From contig OX457061.1 of NCBI GenBank assembly GCA_949752795.1, forward strand, positions 28,772,425-28,836,424: a DNA stretch of 64,000 bases, in the 5' to 3' direction. This document shows positions 61,284 through 64,000 of the stretch, piece by piece (the first letter of the stretch is position 1; each line of letters opens with the position of its first letter). The notes under the pieces were generated by a model. It worked only from the letters and a program-made list of their open reading frames with translations. It had not been told where the DNA came from and ran no database searches. A program made the position numbers and the translations under genes. Source of the DNA: Hyperoodon ampullatus (lineage: Eukaryota > Chordata > Mammalia > Artiodactyla > Ziphiidae).

Positions 61284-61604
61284 TGTTCTGCTCCTTTTAT
61301 TCTTTTTTTTTTTTTTCTTTTTTTTTTGCCACTCCACGCAGCTTGTGGGATCTTGGTTCATGAGCCAGGGGTCAAGCCAGAGTTCCTATGGTGGAAGCTC
61401 TGAGTATGAACCACTGGACTAACAGAGAATCTGAGACCCCAGGGAATATTCATCAGAGTGAAGTCTCCTGGAGGTCCTCATCTCAACACCAAGACCCAGC
61501 TCTACCAAATAGCCTGCAAACTCCAGTACGTGAAGCACCCAGCCAAACAACCAGTACAACAAGAACATAATACCACCCATCAAAAAAAAAATATATATAT
61601 ATAT

Positions 61605-62491
61605 ATGAGATGACAAAAAAAAATATCACAGATGAAGGAGCAAGATAAAAACCTACAAGACCAAATAAATGAAGAGGAAATAGGCAACCTACCTGAAAAA
61701 GAATTCAAAGAAATGATAGTAAAGATGATCCAGAATCTCAGATATACAATGGAGACATGGATTGAGAAAATACAAGAAATGTTTAACAAAGATCTAGAAG
61801 AACTAAAGTACAAACAAACAGAGATGAACAACACAATAACTGAAATGAAATATACACTAGAAGGAATCAATAACAGAATAACACTGAAAAACCAATAAGT
61901 GACCTGGAAGACAGAATGGTGGAAATAACTGCCGAAGAGCAAAAAAAAGAGAAAAGAATTGAAGACAATCCCAGAGACTTCTGGGACAACACTAAATGCA
62001 CCAACATTCGAATTATAGGGATCCCAGAAAAAGAGAAAAAGAAAGGATCTGAGAAAATATTTGAAGAGATTAGAGTTGAAAACTTCCCTAACATAGGAAA
62101 GGAAAGAGTCAATCAACTCCAGGAAGTGCAGAGCATCCCATACAGGTTAAATTCAAAGACAAATATGCCAAGACACATATTAATCAAACTGACAAAAATT
62201 AAATACAAAAAAAAAGTTAAAAGCAGCAAGGGAAAAGCAACAAATAATATACAAAGGAATCCCCATAAGGTTATCAGCTGATTTTTCAGCAGAAACTCTG
62301 CAGGCCAGAAGGGAGTGGCAGGATATACTTAAGGTGATGAAAGAGAAAAACCTACAACCAAAATTACTCTACTGGCAAGGATCTCATTCAGATTCGATGG
62401 AGAAATCAAAAGCTTTCCAGACAAGCAAAAGCTAAGAGAATTCAGCACCATCAAACCAGCTTTACAACAAATGATAAAGGAACTTTTCTAG
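61605..62491 (+). pseudogene. L1 ORF1 of copy C, broken
   Basis: The expected ATG at 61605 is followed at codon 3 by TGA; downstream the same frame gives MKEQDKNLQDQINEEEIGN from 61632. The coiled-coil part includes NLPEKEFKEM and NKDLEELKYKQTEMNN. A frameshift near 61880-61900 moves the code to the frame of 61916-62281 (EDNPRDFWDNTKCTNIRI, then MPRHILIKLTKIKYKKK). A second shift precedes LSAETLQARREWQDI, and the frame closes at TAG 62489-62491. The RNA-recognition and C-terminal domains are recognisable, but no continuous protein is possible. Confidence 0.9.
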
Positions 62492-62549
62492 GTGGAAAAC
62501 ACAAGAGAAGAAAAAGACCCACAAAAACAAACCCAAAACAATTAAGAAA

Positions 62550-64000
62550 ATGGTAATAGGAACATACATATCGATAATAATGTTGAATGTACATGGATAA
62601 AATGCTCCACCAAACGACACAGACTGGCTGAATGGATACAAAAACAAGACCCATATATAAGCTGTCTACAAGAGACCCACTTCAGGCCTGGGAACACATA
62701 CAGACTGAAAGTGAAGGGATGGAAAAAGATATTCCACACAAATGGAAATCAAAAGAAAGCTGGAGTAGCAATACTTGTATCAGATAAAATAGACTTTAAA
62801 ATAAAGACTGTTACAAGAGATAAGGAAGGACACTACATAATGATCAATGGATCAATCCAAGGAGAAGATAACAATTGTAAATATTTATGCACCCAATATA
62901 GGAGCACCTCAATACATAAGGCAAATGCTAAAAGCTATAAAAGGGGAAATTGACAGTAAAACAATAATAGTAGGGGACTTTAACACCCCACTTACACCAA
63001 TAGATAGCTCATCCAAACAGAAAATAAATAAGGAAACAGAAGCTTTAAATGACATGATAGAGCAAATATATTTAATTGATATTTATAGGACATTTGACCC
63101 CAAAGTGGCAGAATACATTTTCTTCTCAACTGCACACGGAACATTCTCCAGGACAGATCACATCTTGACAAATCAAGCCTCAGTAAATTTAAGAAAATTG
63201 TAATAGTATTAAGTATCTTTTCTGACTACAACGCTATGAGTTTGGAAATCAATTACAGGAAAAAAAAAACTGTAAGACACACAAATACATGGAGGCTAAA
63301 CAGTTCACAACTAAATAACCAAGAGATCACTGAAGAAATCAAAGAAGAAATTAAAAAATACATAGAAACAAATGACAATGAAAACACAATGACCCAAAAC
63401 CTATGGGATGCAGCAAAAGGAGGTCTAAGAGGGAAGTTCATAGCAATTCAATCTCACCTCAAGAAACAAGAAAAATCTCAAATAAACAATTTAGCCTTAC
63501 ACCTAAAGTAAACAGAGAAAGAAGAACAAAGATAACCTAAAGTCAATAGAAGGAAAGGAATCATAAAGATCAGAGCAGAAATAAATGAAACAGAAATGAA
63601 GAAATCAGTAGCAAAAATCAATAAAACTAAAAGTTGGTTCTTTGAGAAGATAAACAAAATTGATTAAGCTTTAGCCAGACTCATCAAGAAAAGAGAGAGG
63701 ACGCAATCAGTAAAATTAGAAATGAAAAAGGAGAAACAACAAATTACACTGCAGAAATAAAAAGAATTATAAGGGACTTCTACAAACAAGCATATGCCAA
63801 TAAAATGGACAACCATGAAGAACAAATTCTTGGAAAGGTACAATTTTTCAAGACTGAACCAGGAAGAATTAGAAAATATAAACAGACCTATCACAAGTAA
63901 TGAAATTGAAACTGTAATGAAAAATCTTCCAACAAACAAAAGTCCAGGACCTGATGGCTTCACAGGTGAATTTATCAAACATTTAGAGAAGAGGTAACAC
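62550..64000 (+). pseudogene. L1 ORF2 of copy C (endonuclease and start of RT), broken, cut by window edge
   Basis: ATG at 62550; a stop follows soon, in the NVHG-stop context near 62600. Endonuclease blocks are readable at 62847-63203 (VNIYAPNIGAPQYIRQ, VGDFNTPLTPID, IFFSTAHGTFSRTDHIL) and 63236-63511 ([20 protein letters not shown]). The linker and RT fingers are at 63794-63997, with [17 protein letters not shown]. Several frameshifts separate the blocks. The rest of the RT lies outside the window. Confidence 0.9.

Larger units (their letters stand above)
59551..64000 (+). mobile_element. L1 LINE with tandem-repeat 5' UTR (copy C), runs off the window
   Basis: A third L1 with its 5' end present. 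It starts inside the older L1 ORF2 at about 59551, then has a GC-rich tandem array (59579-60900), a T-rich tract (60909-61340, split by a SINE), a leader whose GACCCAGCTCTACC section matches the equivalent place in copies A and B, ORF1 (61605-62491), and ORF2 from 62550 to the window end. The 3' half is outside. Both ORFs carry stops or frameshifts. Confidence 0.9.

Noticed and set aside
1..64000. CRISPR arrays, bacterial operons, phage or plasmid modules
   Set aside because: No regularly spaced short direct repeats with unique spacers, no dense gene packing and no ribosome-binding-site-led operons. The repeat content is diagnostic of a mammalian genome.

Overview
This 64 kb window is nuclear DNA from a mammal, most probably a cetacean. 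The strongest evidence is eleven copies of the tRNA-derived CHR SINE family, in a short CHR-2-like form and a longer CHR-1-like form. They are inserted in both orientations, several with clear target-site duplications. They sit beside L1 LINEs of a cetartiodactyl type and older mammal-wide repeats (MIR, L2, a MaLR LTR, Tigger1, hAT fragments). I found no intact host protein-coding gene, exon, rRNA, tRNA gene, CRISPR array or bacterial-style operon. Every long open reading frame is either decayed L1 or transposase code or an accident of repeat sequence. This is AT-rich, gene-poor, repeat-dense intergenic (or deep intronic) DNA.

Layout, left to right. A piece of L1 ORF2 runs off the left edge (1-497). 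A SINE and unique AT-rich DNA follow to 9.87 kb. A nearly full-length but mutated L1 with 5' UTR, ORF1, ORF2 and 3' UTR occupies about 9.87-17.02 kb. A 3'-only L1 fragment on the opposite strand lies at 19.6-20.8 kb. An old L1M-type element (22.1-25.6 kb) carries a younger L1 3' tip and a SINE, and is followed directly by a still older L1 3' end (to 26.7 kb). Quiet DNA with three MIRs and an L2 comes next.

A second full-length L1 (30.70-39.72 kb, matching flanking duplications) has been invaded by a 69-bp L1 tip, a CHR-2 SINE, and a 5'-inverted (twin-primed) L1. That inverted L1 in turn contains a CHR-1 SINE. A solitary MaLR-type LTR with near-perfect 5-bp flanks lies at 40.0 kb. From 41 to 54 kb there is mostly unique DNA with MIR, old L1, hAT and L2 scraps.

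A nearly complete Tigger1 DNA transposon (54.80-57.41 kb, broken transposase, one SINE inside) abuts an old L1 ORF2 piece (57.41-59.55 kb). That piece carries a SINE and a perfect 121-bp tandem duplication. A fifth large L1 begins at about 59.55 kb and runs off the right edge. Its 5' UTR holds a GC-rich tandem array of roughly 180-bp units, which I regard as the most interesting structure here: it resembles a monomer-type L1 promoter.

Nothing here works together as a host pathway. What can be read is a layered insertion history, in which nesting and target-site duplications give a relative order of events. All family names come from recognising diagnostic sequence by eye; boundaries of old elements are approximate.
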